Assembly (NCBI GenBank): GCA_029249645.1
Contig: JAQWWC010000289.1
Location: 1 to 40,308 of the forward strand
Reading direction: 5' to 3'
DNA: 40,308 bases
Source: Pseudomonadales bacterium
GTDB lineage: Bacteria > Pseudomonadota > Gammaproteobacteria > Pseudomonadales > Azotimanducaceae
A program made the position numbers and the translations under genes. Of the stretch, positions 9,201 through 17,325 are shown one piece after another. Each line of letters opens with the position of its first letter. Position 1 is the first letter of the stretch. Below the pieces are notes generated by a model. It ran no database searches, was not told the origin of the DNA, and worked only from the letters and a program-made list of their open reading frames with translations.

Positions 9201-9385
9201 CAACTTGTGCCACGATTGCAGGCTTGGTGCCTATTCTCTGGAGCACGGGCACGGGGTCTGAGGTGATGCAACGCTTGGCGGCACCTATGGTGGGTGGCAT
9301 GTTGAGCGCATTGCTGTTGTCTTTGTTTGTGTTGCCGGTCGTTTTTTATCTTTGGAAAGCAAAGGTCTTGGTGTTGTCGAAATAA
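6257..9385 (+). CDS. cusA: CusA-type heavy-metal RND efflux permease
   Basis: Inner-membrane proton-driven pump of the HME-RND family. The ATG at 6257 overlaps the cusB stop (ATGA) and gives 1042 residues, close to E. coli CusA (1047); the frame is open further upstream inside cusB but that is not needed. Visible: first transmembrane helix at 15-32, PVDAIPDLSDVQVIV at 35-49, the TM4 motif AVGAMIDGAIVMIEN with the key Asp at 405, and Met566, Met616 and Met665, which align with the three copper-ligand methionines of E. coli CusA (573, 623, 672). Glu932 aligns with CusA Glu939. The position of CusA Lys984 in the RPKAMT motif is Val979 here (RPVLMT). Cu(I)/Ag(I) is the most likely substrate because of CueR control. 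Confidence 0.94.
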   Translation: MIVAIIRWSIFNRGFVVLGALLIAVLGLVTLKDLPVDAIPDLSDVQVIVKTAYPGQAPEVVQDQITYPLTTALMSVPGALVVRGYSFFGDSYVYVLFDEKTDLYWARSRVQESLSQAAVGLPIGTTPQLGPDATGVGWVYLYALIDRSGQLNLSELRDLQDWFLKFELQGLPGVSEVATVGGMVKQYQVVVSPEKLRAYGMPLSHIETAIRRSNQEVGASVIEMSEAEYMVRVTGYIASIEDLENIALGVNDQGTPQRLKDVASVRLGPGARRAVTDWNGEGEAVGGIVVMRAGENAQATIEGVKIRLAALKHGLPEGVEVVTVYDRSDLIDRAIANLSDTLVEELVIVALVCLAFLFHLRSSLVAVMSLPLGIVIALLIMKVQGINANIMSLGGIAIAVGAMIDGAIVMIENLNKHLEDNASSKEDHWSTVTKAAIEVGPALFFSLLIITVSFVPVFTLGAEEGKLFGPLAYTKTYAMAAAAALTVTLVPVLMGYFVRGRIRRERDNPINRWMAAGYTPLLKTALRFPIPVLLGAGLLFGSILVPLQQIGSEFMPPLDEGDLMYMPTTFPGISIGKARALLQQSHKLIREVPEVISVYGKAGRAETATDPAPLTMIESFIRLKPKDQWRKGLTLAALKKELDDRVQFPGVSNAWVMPIKNRVDMLSTGIKTPIGIKISGPELSVIQSLGAELESLLGGLSGTTSVYAERVLSGRYLMIDIDRVKAARYGLNIADVQAIVGSAAGGAVVSETVEGPARYPISLRYPQSYRDTPEHLRRLPLVLGNGNQIELSDVASVRITDGPAGIKTENGRISGWTYVETAGVDLGAYVASAQALLDTALVLPPGYAVSWSGQYESLARAKAQLQIMVPITLLLIAILMYLNFRNMMAVMILMATLPLSLVGSLWLIFWLGFDFSVAVGVGMIALAGVAAELGVIMLVYLNQALARRIASMPLDQGPLSREDLQHTILTGAVRRVRPVLMTTCATIAGLVPILWSTGTGSEVMQRLAAPMVGGMLSALLLSLFVLPVVFYLWKAKVLVLSK

Positions 9386-9536
9386 AGAATTTCCTTGCTT
9401 AGAGGGGCGCAGGTGATGTTGCTTGTCAATTTAGACTAAACAGTGTGATTAGGCTCAAGGGCGTTGATTGCCGCGCTCTTTTGTTCTTGACCCGGTTTGT
9501 TGTCTGCGGTTGAGCGCTCGACTCAAATGCCTTGGA

Positions 9537-10235
9537 TTAGGTCAAAGCGGGGTGCGGCGGCGACCGCTCCGTGCGCTGATGGGTTTTCCAGGTAGCGAAA
9601 AACAACCAGATGCCTGAAATGGCGCTGATGAGTGCCAGCACTGAGAACAGTTTCATAGGGAGGTTGTCGATATTGTCGCGTTCTTGCCAGTCCATGATGT
9701 GTAGGCCCCACATAAAATCCCAAATACGCCAGCGCGTAGACCGAATGGCGGTAACCTCGCCTGAAAAGGGGTTAACGTAAACGTTGAAAGAGGTGCCGTC
9801 TTGATCTTCGCTGATCACGCGATAAAGCGGCAGTGGGCGGCCTCTGAATTCGTCACCTGGCTCGACTGCTGTGACGGTCTCAGTGGTTAAGGGTCGTAAA
9901 CGGGTTTGCGAGGTAATCACTGCCTTGGCCTCATCACTGGAGAGCTGCTCTAGGGGCTCGCCGGATCGATCGAGATACAGCGTCTCAGTGGCCGTTGAGA
10001 GAATGAGAATGGGCGTATTGAGTCGGGACACAATGCGAATGCTTTTTGCGTCAGAGACGTCGACCGCAAAATCACCAACGTTGGCGCCAAAAACACCTCG
10101 CGTCATCACGTGTTCTCCTCGAACTTCTTGAATTTTATTGAAGGCGAAATAGAGTCCTGAGATGGTCCAAAGCAAGAGTTGAATCGACACGGCCAAGCTC
10201 ACGTACTTATGACTGTTTCGGATGAATCGTCGCAT
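9537..10235 (-). CDS. PepSY-domain inner-membrane protein
   Basis: This 232-residue protein has an N-terminal membrane helix (about 12-34, VSLAVSIQLLLWTISGLYFAF), a periplasmic PepSY-like part and a second helix near 196-215. The PepSY part includes the VYVNPFSGEVTAIRSTRWRI segment (about residues 148-167), and GLHIMDWQERDNI follows it. The two-helix PepSY layout is shared with iron- or metal-related membrane proteins, sometimes acting with reductases. It is convergent with cusA, 151 bases from its end, and I see no clear terminator between. A link to metal handling is suggested by location only. The start ATG at 10235 is the natural N-terminus for the first helix. Confidence 0.83.
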   Translation of the reverse strand: MRRFIRNSHKYVSLAVSIQLLLWTISGLYFAFNKIQEVRGEHVMTRGVFGANVGDFAVDVSDAKSIRIVSRLNTPILILSTATETLYLDRSGEPLEQLSSDEAKAVITSQTRLRPLTTETVTAVEPGDEFRGRPLPLYRVISEDQDGTSFNVYVNPFSGEVTAIRSTRWRIWDFMWGLHIMDWQERDNIDNLPMKLFSVLALISAISGIWLFFATWKTHQRTERSPPHPALT

Positions 10236-10446
10236 GGGCGGCAGCCTCTTAATAGTCCAAAAATTTTACCATCAATTGCCGCCATCACGGACCTCTTGAG
10301 GCTCGCGCTGGCATCGCCGCGTCATCGCAACCTACAATAGGCAGCGCCAGGCGTGGCTGAAGGGATGGGGTCGTGTCTGACGCCGTTTTGGCCCTGTTTA
10401 GGATGAGACGTGGGACACCCAATTAATTTCTCGAGGTGCGCAGAGG

Positions 10447-11154
10447 ATGAACAACGACTTGCAATATGGCGTCATCGGCAATGGCCGATTAGCGGCGCAT
10501 CTTTTGCATTGGTTTCGCAGCAAAGGGCTGAGGGTTCTGAATTGGTCCAGAGCGGTTGAGGGGCGCGTCGCGTCTGTTGAGACCCATCTTGCCTCGGCAG
10601 ATGTGATCCTGCTCGCGATCAAGGATGACGCCATTGATGATTTTGTTATTACCCATCCAGATTTGCGGACGAAACCATTAGTGCATTGTTCTGGCGCGTT
10701 GGTGAGTCGGTATGCCGTTGGGGTTCATCTGCTCCAAACCTTTGGTGACGTCTTGATGACGCCTGCCGACTACGACCGGATCCCATTTATTGTTGAGACG
10801 GACGCTGTTGCCATACTCGAGCTGTTTCCAGGGTTTCCGAACCCAGTTGCGCGCATTCAAAAATCCGACAAACCCTATTATCACGCGCTGTGTGTTTTAG
10901 CCTGCAGTGGTACGCAAATGCTTTGGCAGAAAATTCAAACCGGCTTTGAGTCCTGCGGGCTTGAACCGGCGCTTGCTGAGCCACTGCTGCGGCGATCTGC
11001 TGAGGCGGTACTCATGGATCCAGGGCTGACCATAACCGGACCCTTCTCTCGACGGGATACTGAGACGATTAAGACGCACCTCAGCGCGCTTGAACATGAT
11101 CCTTACTTGTCTGTTTATCAAGCCTTTGAGGCCTTACATAGGTCCAGCAACTAG
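10447..11154 (+). CDS. Rossmann-like plus DUF2520 domain protein
   Basis: This 235-residue protein begins with a nucleotide-binding fold (YGVIGNGRLAAHLLHWF at 7-23, DVILLAIKDDAI at 53-64) and continues LVHCSGALVSRYAV then HLLQTFGD. That arrangement matches the Rossmann-like/DUF2520 family, in which a HxSG motif follows the dinucleotide fold and a helical domain completes the protein. Relatives are usually nearer 280-300 residues, so this is a short member. A GAGGTG ribosome site eight bases upstream supports the ATG at 10447. It is probably an NAD(P)-linked oxidoreductase. The substrate is unknown, and the next gene (a Baeyer-Villiger monooxygenase on the same strand, 166 bases on) does not settle it. 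Confidence 0.72.
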   Translation: MNNDLQYGVIGNGRLAAHLLHWFRSKGLRVLNWSRAVEGRVASVETHLASADVILLAIKDDAIDDFVITHPDLRTKPLVHCSGALVSRYAVGVHLLQTFGDVLMTPADYDRIPFIVETDAVAILELFPGFPNPVARIQKSDKPYYHALCVLACSGTQMLWQKIQTGFESCGLEPALAEPLLRRSAEAVLMDPGLTITGPFSRRDTETIKTHLSALEHDPYLSVYQAFEALHRSSN

Positions 11155-11320
11155 AGCTTTCGGCGCCGAGCGTGCCTTTAGGGTCCGCGCGATGAAGCTT
11201 GATCGCTCGACTAAGGCAGTCTTTCGCGTAAAGTCAAAACCTAAGCTGATTGTCCAAAAGCCAACATTTTTGTATGGTCAGGGTTCTAAAAGTGACCGAT
11301 AAGTTCAAATGGAGAGATCG

Positions 11321-13204
11321 ATGTCGATTCAAACGGAAACCCTTAGCTTTGACCCTGATGCGCTGGCGCTTAAATATCGACAGGAACGGGATAAACGAGT
11401 CCGGGTTGATGGGAACGATCAATACCAGGAAGTGGTCGGTGAGTTCGCTTATTTTGTTGAAGACCCCTACATTCAGGACGCGCTCCAGCGCGAGCCGATG
11501 CTGGATGAGGTGGAAGTCGTCATTATTGGCGGTGGGTTTGGCGGTTTGCTGGCCGCGGCGCGGTTGCGAGAAGCGGGCATCCATGACTTTCGAATTATCG
11601 AAAAGGGCGGCGATTTTGGCGGTACTTGGTATTGGAATCGGTATCCCGGCGCATCCTGTGATATTGAATCGTATGTGTATTTCCCGTTGCTAGAAAAAAC
11701 CCAGTTTGTGCCCAAGCAAAAGTACACCAATGCGCCTGAAACGCTTGAATACTGTCGCGAAATTGCCGCCCACTATGCCTTGTATGAGAACGCAATGCTG
11801 CAGACTGAAGTGCGCGCGACGGATTGGGATGAAGACTTAGGGCGTTGGATTGTTTCGACCAATCGCCAGGACGCGATCAAAGCGCGCTTCGTCGTGCATT
11901 CTAATGGACCCCTCAATCGGCCCAAGTTGCCGGCGATTAAAGGCATTAACGAGTTCAAAGGCCATACTTTTCACACCAGCCGCTGGGACTATCATTACAC
12001 AGGTGGCAATGCGCTTGGCAATCTGGAGAACCTTGCTGATAAGCGGGTTGCGGTTATTGGCACCGGGGCCACAGCGGTTCAGTGCGTGCCGCACTTGGGT
12101 GCTGCAGCAAAAGCCCTTTATGTCTTTCAGCGCACGCCTTCCTCGATCGATGTTCGCAATAACCAACCGACTGACCCGACTTGGATGGCATCTCAAAAAC
12201 CGGGTTGGCAGGATGATCGCCGGAGGAATTTCGAATCAATTATGACGGGTGCCGTGGTTAAAGAAGACCTGGTCTCGGATGGTTGGACTGAAGCCTTTCG
12301 ATTGTTGTTTGGCTCGATAAGAGATAAGGCGCCCTCAAAATTACGACTCCTAGGGTGGGCGGTCACAGGCCTTGCTGACAAAAAACGGTATCAGCTTGGG
12401 CTGAAGCAATATTTAACGGACAAAGCGGCGGCCCATATGGACCTGACCCGAGCGCTCGAGCTTGCGGACTTCCAGAAAATGGAAAAAGTCCGCGCCCGAG
12501 CAGACTCGGTGGTCGAGGACCCAGAAACGGCGGAGGCTTTAAAGCCCTACTATCGTCAGTTTTGTAAGCGCCCCTGTTTTCATGATGAATACCTGCCGAC
12601 CTTCAACCGTCCAAATGTGACGTTGGTGAACACCGATGGTCGTGGCCTGGATCAGATTACTGAAACGGGGATTGTCTTCGACGGCGTAAGCTACGAGGTG
12701 GACTGCATTATCTTTGCCACTGGGTTCGAAGTGGGCACTGACTATTCGCGCCGGGCAGGCTATCAAATCACTGGACGTGATGGCATGACAATTTCTGAGA
12801 AGTGGTCAAAAGGATTGTCGACCTTTCACGGCATGCATACCCGAGGCTTTCCGAATGCTTTTTTCTTTGGGCCAGCTCAATCTGCTTTTACAGCCACCTA
12901 CACCTACTCGCTTGATGAAAACAGTATTCACTTAGCCCACATTTTGAGTCAGGCCAAGGCGCGGGGTTGCGAGCGGATCGAGGCGAGCGCGGCAGCGGAG
13001 CAACAATGGGTTGAGACGATTATTGAAAAGGCACGGTTAACAGCAGAATTTCAATCGCAGTGTACACCGGGCTATTACAATAACGAGGGCCACGTCAATG
13101 TGAATCCTCAGAACAACACCTATGGCGGCGGTCCAATTGAGTTTTTTGCGCTCATGAAGAAATGGCGATCCAAAGGTGATCTGCAGGGACTGGAGTTAGG
13201 TTAA
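11321..13204 (+). CDS. Baeyer-Villiger monooxygenase (type I, FAD/NADPH)
   Basis: Inserts one oxygen atom next to a ketone carbonyl to make an ester or lactone. From the ATG at 11321 (GGAGAG four bases upstream; an ATG at 11309 lacks such a site) the protein has 627 residues. The FAD-binding GGGFGG is at 70-75, GGTWYWNRYPGASCDIESY at 100-118, and the BVMO fingerprint FKGHTFHTSRW at 212-222. The second Rossmann motif GTGATAVQ is at 247-254. The roughly 60-residue N-terminal extension (KYRQERDKRVRVDG) matches the long BVMO branch that takes large or cyclic ketones such as cyclopentadecanone monooxygenase. Substrate is unproven. The TetR gene downstream is convergent and could regulate this region. 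Confidence 0.93.
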   Translation: MSIQTETLSFDPDALALKYRQERDKRVRVDGNDQYQEVVGEFAYFVEDPYIQDALQREPMLDEVEVVIIGGGFGGLLAAARLREAGIHDFRIIEKGGDFGGTWYWNRYPGASCDIESYVYFPLLEKTQFVPKQKYTNAPETLEYCREIAAHYALYENAMLQTEVRATDWDEDLGRWIVSTNRQDAIKARFVVHSNGPLNRPKLPAIKGINEFKGHTFHTSRWDYHYTGGNALGNLENLADKRVAVIGTGATAVQCVPHLGAAAKALYVFQRTPSSIDVRNNQPTDPTWMASQKPGWQDDRRRNFESIMTGAVVKEDLVSDGWTEAFRLLFGSIRDKAPSKLRLLGWAVTGLADKKRYQLGLKQYLTDKAAAHMDLTRALELADFQKMEKVRARADSVVEDPETAEALKPYYRQFCKRPCFHDEYLPTFNRPNVTLVNTDGRGLDQITETGIVFDGVSYEVDCIIFATGFEVGTDYSRRAGYQITGRDGMTISEKWSKGLSTFHGMHTRGFPNAFFFGPAQSAFTATYTYSLDENSIHLAHILSQAKARGCERIEASAAAEQQWVETIIEKARLTAEFQSQCTPGYYNNEGHVNVNPQNNTYGGGPIEFFALMKKWRSKGDLQGLELG

Positions 13205-13442
13205 TGCGATGATGCGAGCTGGCAACGGGGTCCAGCGACATCGTTTAGAACAAACGGCTAGCCTTAAAAGCTTTTCGGAAAATACTGCAGGCGTGCTGTG
13301 GTCAACTCGTCCATCTATGACGTTAAAGTTGGGTGGATTTCGGTGCTTTTTGCGCAGCCGAGCGGGCTGCTCAGCGGTTTGTCTTGCAAGTTCTGAACTC
13401 AGTTTTGTCAAACTAAGCGGCTTTTTGTCGCGTGCTAAGCGA

Positions 13443-14123
13443 TTATTTATCAATGGTGGCGCGAGTTTCTGGTGACATGGGCGCTTTTAAGAGTCCTTCT
13501 AGCGCATCGATCAAATTTTGAATAAAAATATCAGCAGATTTTCCCTTGAAACCGCGAGGCTGCTTGGCATGATGATTCATTGCGGCGGAGACAAACCGAA
13601 GTGCATGTTCCACCCGCGTAAGGTAAGTGGCACGGTCTAAGTGTGGTAAGGCTTTCTGCAATAAAGCCTCAGTTTCGAGCGCACTGTCGCCTAGGGCCCG
13701 AGTGTGGGCCTTTACGTACTCGCGATCCGCGGTCATTAACTCGTGTCCAAAAGCTTGGATATAGGTCTTGAAGGCAGGTGATGTTTTAGCCAGATCAAAT
13801 GCTGGCATAACCATAACACTGCAGATCTGTCTAAGGTCAAGTCTGGGCGTTTTGGCTAACAAGGCCTCAAGATATTGCTGCCGGCGCGCAGAGACCTCTT
13901 GCGTGCGGGCACGTCTGATTGCGGCGAGCAGGCCGGAAAAATTCTTAAAATGGTATTGCAGCGCGGATTCGTTTTTCTGTCCAGCCCGCGCCAGTATTTC
14001 TCTAATTGAAATATTTTCGAGGCCCTTCTCTGCAGCAAGGCACTCAACACTGCGCATAATTGCGGTTTGAGTAGCCTCACGGCGACTGAGTTTTGGGGCA
14101 TTTTTGATATTCGAGCGGGTCAT
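13443..14123 (-). CDS. TetR-family transcriptional regulator
   Basis: This 226-residue protein has an N-terminal helix-turn-helix of TetR type: QTAIMRSVECLAAEKGLENISIREILARAGQKNESALQYHFKN across residues 19-61, with the typical YHF recognition-helix end. The C-terminal helical ligand domain shows no recognisable signature. The gene is divergent from the sterol-desaturase-like gene (92 bases between starts) and convergent with the Baeyer-Villiger monooxygenase, so it most likely controls the former and itself (inference). No clear dyad operator was found in the 92-base gap. No strong ribosome site precedes the ATG at 14123. Confidence 0.9.
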   Translation of the reverse strand: MTRSNIKNAPKLSRREATQTAIMRSVECLAAEKGLENISIREILARAGQKNESALQYHFKNFSGLLAAIRRARTQEVSARRQQYLEALLAKTPRLDLRQICSVMVMPAFDLAKTSPAFKTYIQAFGHELMTADREYVKAHTRALGDSALETEALLQKALPHLDRATYLTRVEHALRFVSAAMNHHAKQPRGFKGKSADIFIQNLIDALEGLLKAPMSPETRATIDK

Positions 14124-14215
14124 CTCAAAAGTTTAGCGCAACTAATTGGAGCTGGCATTAACTGATTCGATCTCAAGCGCTTTGTCCGGCCAGAGATATT
14201 GATTAAACTTCAGCC

Positions 14216-15031
14216 ATGGATGTCCTCACCAGCTTTCTCAACACGGTTACCAGTGCAGACCGGATCGGCTTTGTTTGCCTTTGTTTGGCGTTCGCGATTG
14301 TGCTTGAAGCTTTTATACCGCTGTTCGAATTTAAGGGTCAGAAATTTCAGCATGTGACTCGAAACCTGGTGTTTGTCGTGACGACCGGAATCGTGACAAT
14401 CGCTCTGGCTTACCTCGCTTTCGAAGTCATTCAGATAGAGGGCTATGGCTATGGTTTGCTGAACCTTGTTACCTTGCCCGTGTGGGCTGAGATGGTGCTG
14501 TCGCTCATTGTGTTGGATTTTTTTGGCCAATATTTCGTTCACGTTTGCCTGCATCAAAATAAGTGGCTCTGGAAGCTTCACTTGGTGCACCACAGTGACA
14601 CCGAGGTCGACGCTAGCACGGGCACCCGGCATCATCCAGGTGATATGCTGGTGCGTGAAAGTTTGATATTTTGCGTCATCATGGTGTTTGGTATTGCCCC
14701 GCATTGGTATGTGCTGTACCGAATTATTACGCCGTTCTTCGCTTACTTTACCCATGCCAACATTGCTCTGCCGCCAGCGCTCGATCGAATGCTAAGTTTG
14801 CTCTTTGTGACACCCAATATGCATAAGTTCCATCATCATGATGCGCGCCCGTGGACAAACACCAATTACGGTAATATTTTATCGTGCTGGGACCGATTGT
14901 TCGGGACCTATACTTATCAGGATCCTAGTTTTGTGCGCTATGGACTCGATACTGTTGATGCAGCGCAGGCTGACAATTTGGTCTACCAGTTTTCACTGCC
15001 GTTTAATCCAAAGATCAAGACCGACTACTAG
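14216..15031 (+). CDS. Sterol desaturase / fatty-acid hydroxylase superfamily membrane di-iron enzyme
   Basis: This 271-residue integral-membrane protein has the histidine clusters of the SUR2/ERG3 family: HVCLH (about residues 110-114), HLVHH (121-125) and a later HKFHHHD (about 203-209). These bind two irons for O2-dependent hydroxylation or desaturation. Hydrophobic helices lie near 15-35, 50-72, 84-105 and 150-180. It is divergent from a TetR gene, which may repress it. Substrates of the family include sterols, hopanoid-like lipids, carotenoids and alkyl chains. Here the neighbouring oxygenases suggest a lipid-like or cyclic compound, but this is inference. The start ATG at 14216 has no clear ribosome site. 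Confidence 0.9.
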   Translation: MDVLTSFLNTVTSADRIGFVCLCLAFAIVLEAFIPLFEFKGQKFQHVTRNLVFVVTTGIVTIALAYLAFEVIQIEGYGYGLLNLVTLPVWAEMVLSLIVLDFFGQYFVHVCLHQNKWLWKLHLVHHSDTEVDASTGTRHHPGDMLVRESLIFCVIMVFGIAPHWYVLYRIITPFFAYFTHANIALPPALDRMLSLLFVTPNMHKFHHHDARPWTNTNYGNILSCWDRLFGTYTYQDPSFVRYGLDTVDAAQADNLVYQFSLPFNPKIKTDY

Positions 15032-15134
15032 CCAGAATCAGGCTTTGTTTTGTGCAACCGTAGGCAAGCCGAAAAAGGCAGCGCGGGCATGCATCGACAT
15101 AAAGTCATATCAATTGGATGATCGAAATCAAGGG

Positions 15135-15201
15135 AGCCCTTTGGTACATTGCTTGTCTTGGGCCCATCTTTGGGTGACCGTACAAAAATAAACAAAGGGC
15201 T
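15135..15201 (+). promoter_or_regulatory. 9-bp inverted repeat covering the ribosome site of the next gene
   Basis: AGCCCTTTG (15135-15143) and CAAAGGGCT (15193-15201) are perfect inverted copies 49 bases apart. The right arm contains AAAGGG, the only good Shine-Dalgarno for the ATG at 15206. If the arms pair in the mRNA, the ribosome site is hidden. Whether the 5' arm lies inside the transcript is not known, because the promoter was not identified. Confidence 0.4.
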
Positions 15202-15205
15202 TGCC

Positions 15206-16036
15206 ATGATTATTACGCCGCAATCACAGTCTGGCTGTGGGGCTCTGGTCACTGATATTGACTTGAAACAACCACTAACCGATGCGCTGATCAGAGAGCT
15301 GCGGGCGGTTTGGTTGCAACATCAGGTGTTGGGATTCCCTGATCAGTTCTTGGCCTTGGATGACCTAGAACGATTCGCCGAGGCCTTCGGTGAGTTTGGT
15401 GATGATCCTTTTTTTGACAGTATTGCGGGTCACCCTCACATTGCTGAAGTTCGCCGCGACGCGTTTGAAACGACCCCATTGTTCGCCGAGAGCTGGCATT
15501 CAGATTGGAGCTTTCTAGCCAAACCGCCGACCGCGACGTTATTACATGGCCAAGTGATCCCGCCCCAGGGAGGGGACACCCTCTTTGCAGATCAATACGC
15601 TGCGTGGGATGCCTTGCCCCCAGATCTTAAGGCCTTGATCGCTGGCCGCAATGGCGTTCATTCCGCTCGCAACGGATATGCACGGGATGGGCTCTATGGG
15701 GCAAAAGATGTCGGTCGCTCGATGGCGATCCGTTATTCCGATGACGCCCTGGAAACCCAAATTCATCCACTGGTCAAGCAGCACTCTGAAACGGGTCGAA
15801 TGGCGCTGTTTGTGAATCCTGGCTACACCATCGGGATTGAGGGCCTTGCAGAGGCGGAGGCCCGCGCGCTGCTCGTGCAGCTCTTTCAGCACCAGACCCA
15901 AGCTGAGTTTATTTATCGGCATCATTGGTCAGCCGGTATGCTGACCCTTTGGGATAACCGTTGCGTGTTACATGCTGCAACCGGAGGCTATGAGGGTTTC
16001 GACCGTCTGCTGCATCGAATTACGATCGCGGGCTAA
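15206..16036 (+). CDS. TauD/TfdA-family Fe(II)/2-oxoglutarate dioxygenase
   Basis: This 276-residue oxygenase couples 2-oxoglutarate decarboxylation to hydroxylation of a substrate. The iron triad is His98-x-Asp100 (SWHSDWSF) and His256 (RCVLHAATGG), with Arg271 (LLHRITI) for the 2-oxoglutarate carboxylate. GGDTLFADQYAAWDALP (122-138) is the TauD fold signature. I use the ATG at 15206, preceded by AAAGGG; the longer frame from 15149 lacks a start with support and would add unrelated residues. The gene is convergent with a second TauD-type gene, 30 bases away. Members cleave taurine, 2,4-D, alkyl sulfates and similar compounds, or hydroxylate amino acids. The substrate here is unknown. Confidence 0.92.
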   Translation: MIITPQSQSGCGALVTDIDLKQPLTDALIRELRAVWLQHQVLGFPDQFLALDDLERFAEAFGEFGDDPFFDSIAGHPHIAEVRRDAFETTPLFAESWHSDWSFLAKPPTATLLHGQVIPPQGGDTLFADQYAAWDALPPDLKALIAGRNGVHSARNGYARDGLYGAKDVGRSMAIRYSDDALETQIHPLVKQHSETGRMALFVNPGYTIGIEGLAEAEARALLVQLFQHQTQAEFIYRHHWSAGMLTLWDNRCVLHAATGGYEGFDRLLHRITIAG

Positions 16037-16066
16037 GGTTACTGAAGGTCTCTGCCTGCAGCTCGA

Positions 16067-17143
16067 TTAGAAAGGTTTTGAGCCGCTAATCGTTACCCGA
16101 CGAAGCCTTCGTTCATGGGGATAATAATCGCTCGCGGCATAGTGCTGTACCGCGCGGTTGTCCCAGAAGGCAATTGAACCCTGCGTCCATTGAAACCGAC
16201 ATTGGTATTCAGGGCGAGTGTGCTGTTTAAGGAGCTCAGCGACAAGCGCTAGGCTTTCAGGGGCGGTCAAGGGCGTGCTGGTTTTATGGTTAAAGAGCGC
16301 GTCCTGACGAAGGAACCCGCCATGCAGGTATAAACTCGGTTTTTGGGTTTCTGGGTGGGTTCGTACTAAGGGGTGCGCGACCCCAAAAGGGATCCTCGCC
16401 TTGATTTCTTTGATCAAATCTTCTGGCATTGCAACGCCGCCACGATTTAAAAACACCCGGTAGTCGTTGATGCCGGAAAGGTCTCGGATCTGTTCCTGAA
16501 CCTTGGTCGGTAAACCTTGGTAGGCGGCATGGCTGTCCGCAAACAGGGTATCGCCGCCATAGGGTGGCACCTTGGTGCACTGGGCGATCGAGCCGAGCGA
16601 TGGGGACTCCATCCAGGTGACATCAGTGTGCCAGTTGTTCTCCGTGCCTGGGCTGTAGGCGTTGTGTAAAATTTCAAGAATGTAGGGGTTCTGACCGGGT
16701 TTTCCAAAGGGGAAGGCATCGAGCTCGCCGAAACACCGACCAAACGCAACCTGCTGGTCTTCCGAAAGGTTCTGGTCTCGAAAGAAAATCACCTTTCTTT
16801 CTAGCAGCGTTTGCCGAATCAGGGCAATCATTTCTGAGCTGAGCGGTTTCTTTAAGTCAATCCCATGAATTATGGTGCCGAGGGTTGTTGCGAGATGCTC
16901 AAACTGTACGGCCTGCTGTTGCGCTAGCGCGTCCAACGCGTCGGAAACAGCTCGATGCCCCATCGTTTCGTATTCTCGCGCCAGCCCAACAGGAATGCGG
17001 TTAAATGCAGGAAAGAGTTTGTCCATCGAGGGCGGGCGTGTTTGTTGTTCGGCATGAACGGTTTTGCGAACCGCGTGGAGCTTATCTGCGATGTCGATTG
17101 CAACAGCATTGTAAAGTGCTTTGGTTTTTGAAGTGTCTTGCAT
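16067..17143 (-). CDS. TauD/TfdA-family Fe(II)/2-oxoglutarate dioxygenase with N-terminal extension
   Basis: This is a 358-residue relative of the preceding dioxygenase on the other strand. The iron ligands are His172-x-Asp174 (NNWHTDVTW) and His334 (AVQHYAA), with Arg349 (LRRVTISG) for 2-oxoglutarate. GGDTLFADSHAAYQGLP (about 197-213) is shared with the neighbour. Residues 1-75 form an extra segment before the catalytic domain begins at VQFEHLATTLGTIIHGIDL. An AGGAG ribosome site eight bases before the ATG supports the start. The TWMESPSLGS and WDNRAVQHYA motifs are close to those of TauD and alkylsulfatase-type enzymes, but the exact substrate cannot be fixed. Two long inverted repeats lie just upstream. 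Confidence 0.92.
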   Translation of the reverse strand: MQDTSKTKALYNAVAIDIADKLHAVRKTVHAEQQTRPPSMDKLFPAFNRIPVGLAREYETMGHRAVSDALDALAQQQAVQFEHLATTLGTIIHGIDLKKPLSSEMIALIRQTLLERKVIFFRDQNLSEDQQVAFGRCFGELDAFPFGKPGQNPYILEILHNAYSPGTENNWHTDVTWMESPSLGSIAQCTKVPPYGGDTLFADSHAAYQGLPTKVQEQIRDLSGINDYRVFLNRGGVAMPEDLIKEIKARIPFGVAHPLVRTHPETQKPSLYLHGGFLRQDALFNHKTSTPLTAPESLALVAELLKQHTRPEYQCRFQWTQGSIAFWDNRAVQHYAASDYYPHERRLRRVTISGSKPF

Positions 17144-17167
17144 TGGTTCGTGCTCCTAAAAAAGGCG

Positions 17168-17270
17168 CTTTACCTTGAGCGGTTACCGACGCGATAAAGG
17201 TAAAGTCTCTCGACTGGGTAAAAGGTCATGAGCGCGAAACGATTCTAACCAGATGCTAATCACGCTCATG
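17168..17270. repeat. Two inverted repeats upstream of the TauD-type gene
   Basis: CTTTACCTT (17168-17176) pairs with AAGGTAAAG (17197-17205), a perfect 9-bp inverted repeat with a 20-base gap. CATGAGCG (17227-17234) pairs with CGCTCATG (17263-17270), a perfect 8-bp repeat with a 28-base gap. Both lie in the 182-base space upstream of the minus-strand dioxygenase and behind the IPNS-type gene's stop. They may be operators, or one may act as a transcription stop for the IPNS-type gene. No U-run is evident. Confidence 0.5.
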
Positions 17271-17325
17271 GTACTGAATGAATTGCGTTTCAAAATCAAT
17301 CTGCCTGATCGTAAAGGCTTGTCCT

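Noticed and set aside
13205-13442. Possible intrinsic terminator between the BVMO and TetR genes (CAGCC/GGCTG near 13350-13370)
   Set aside because: The 5-bp stem lacks a T-run on either side at the right distance. The gap otherwise contains nothing I can name.
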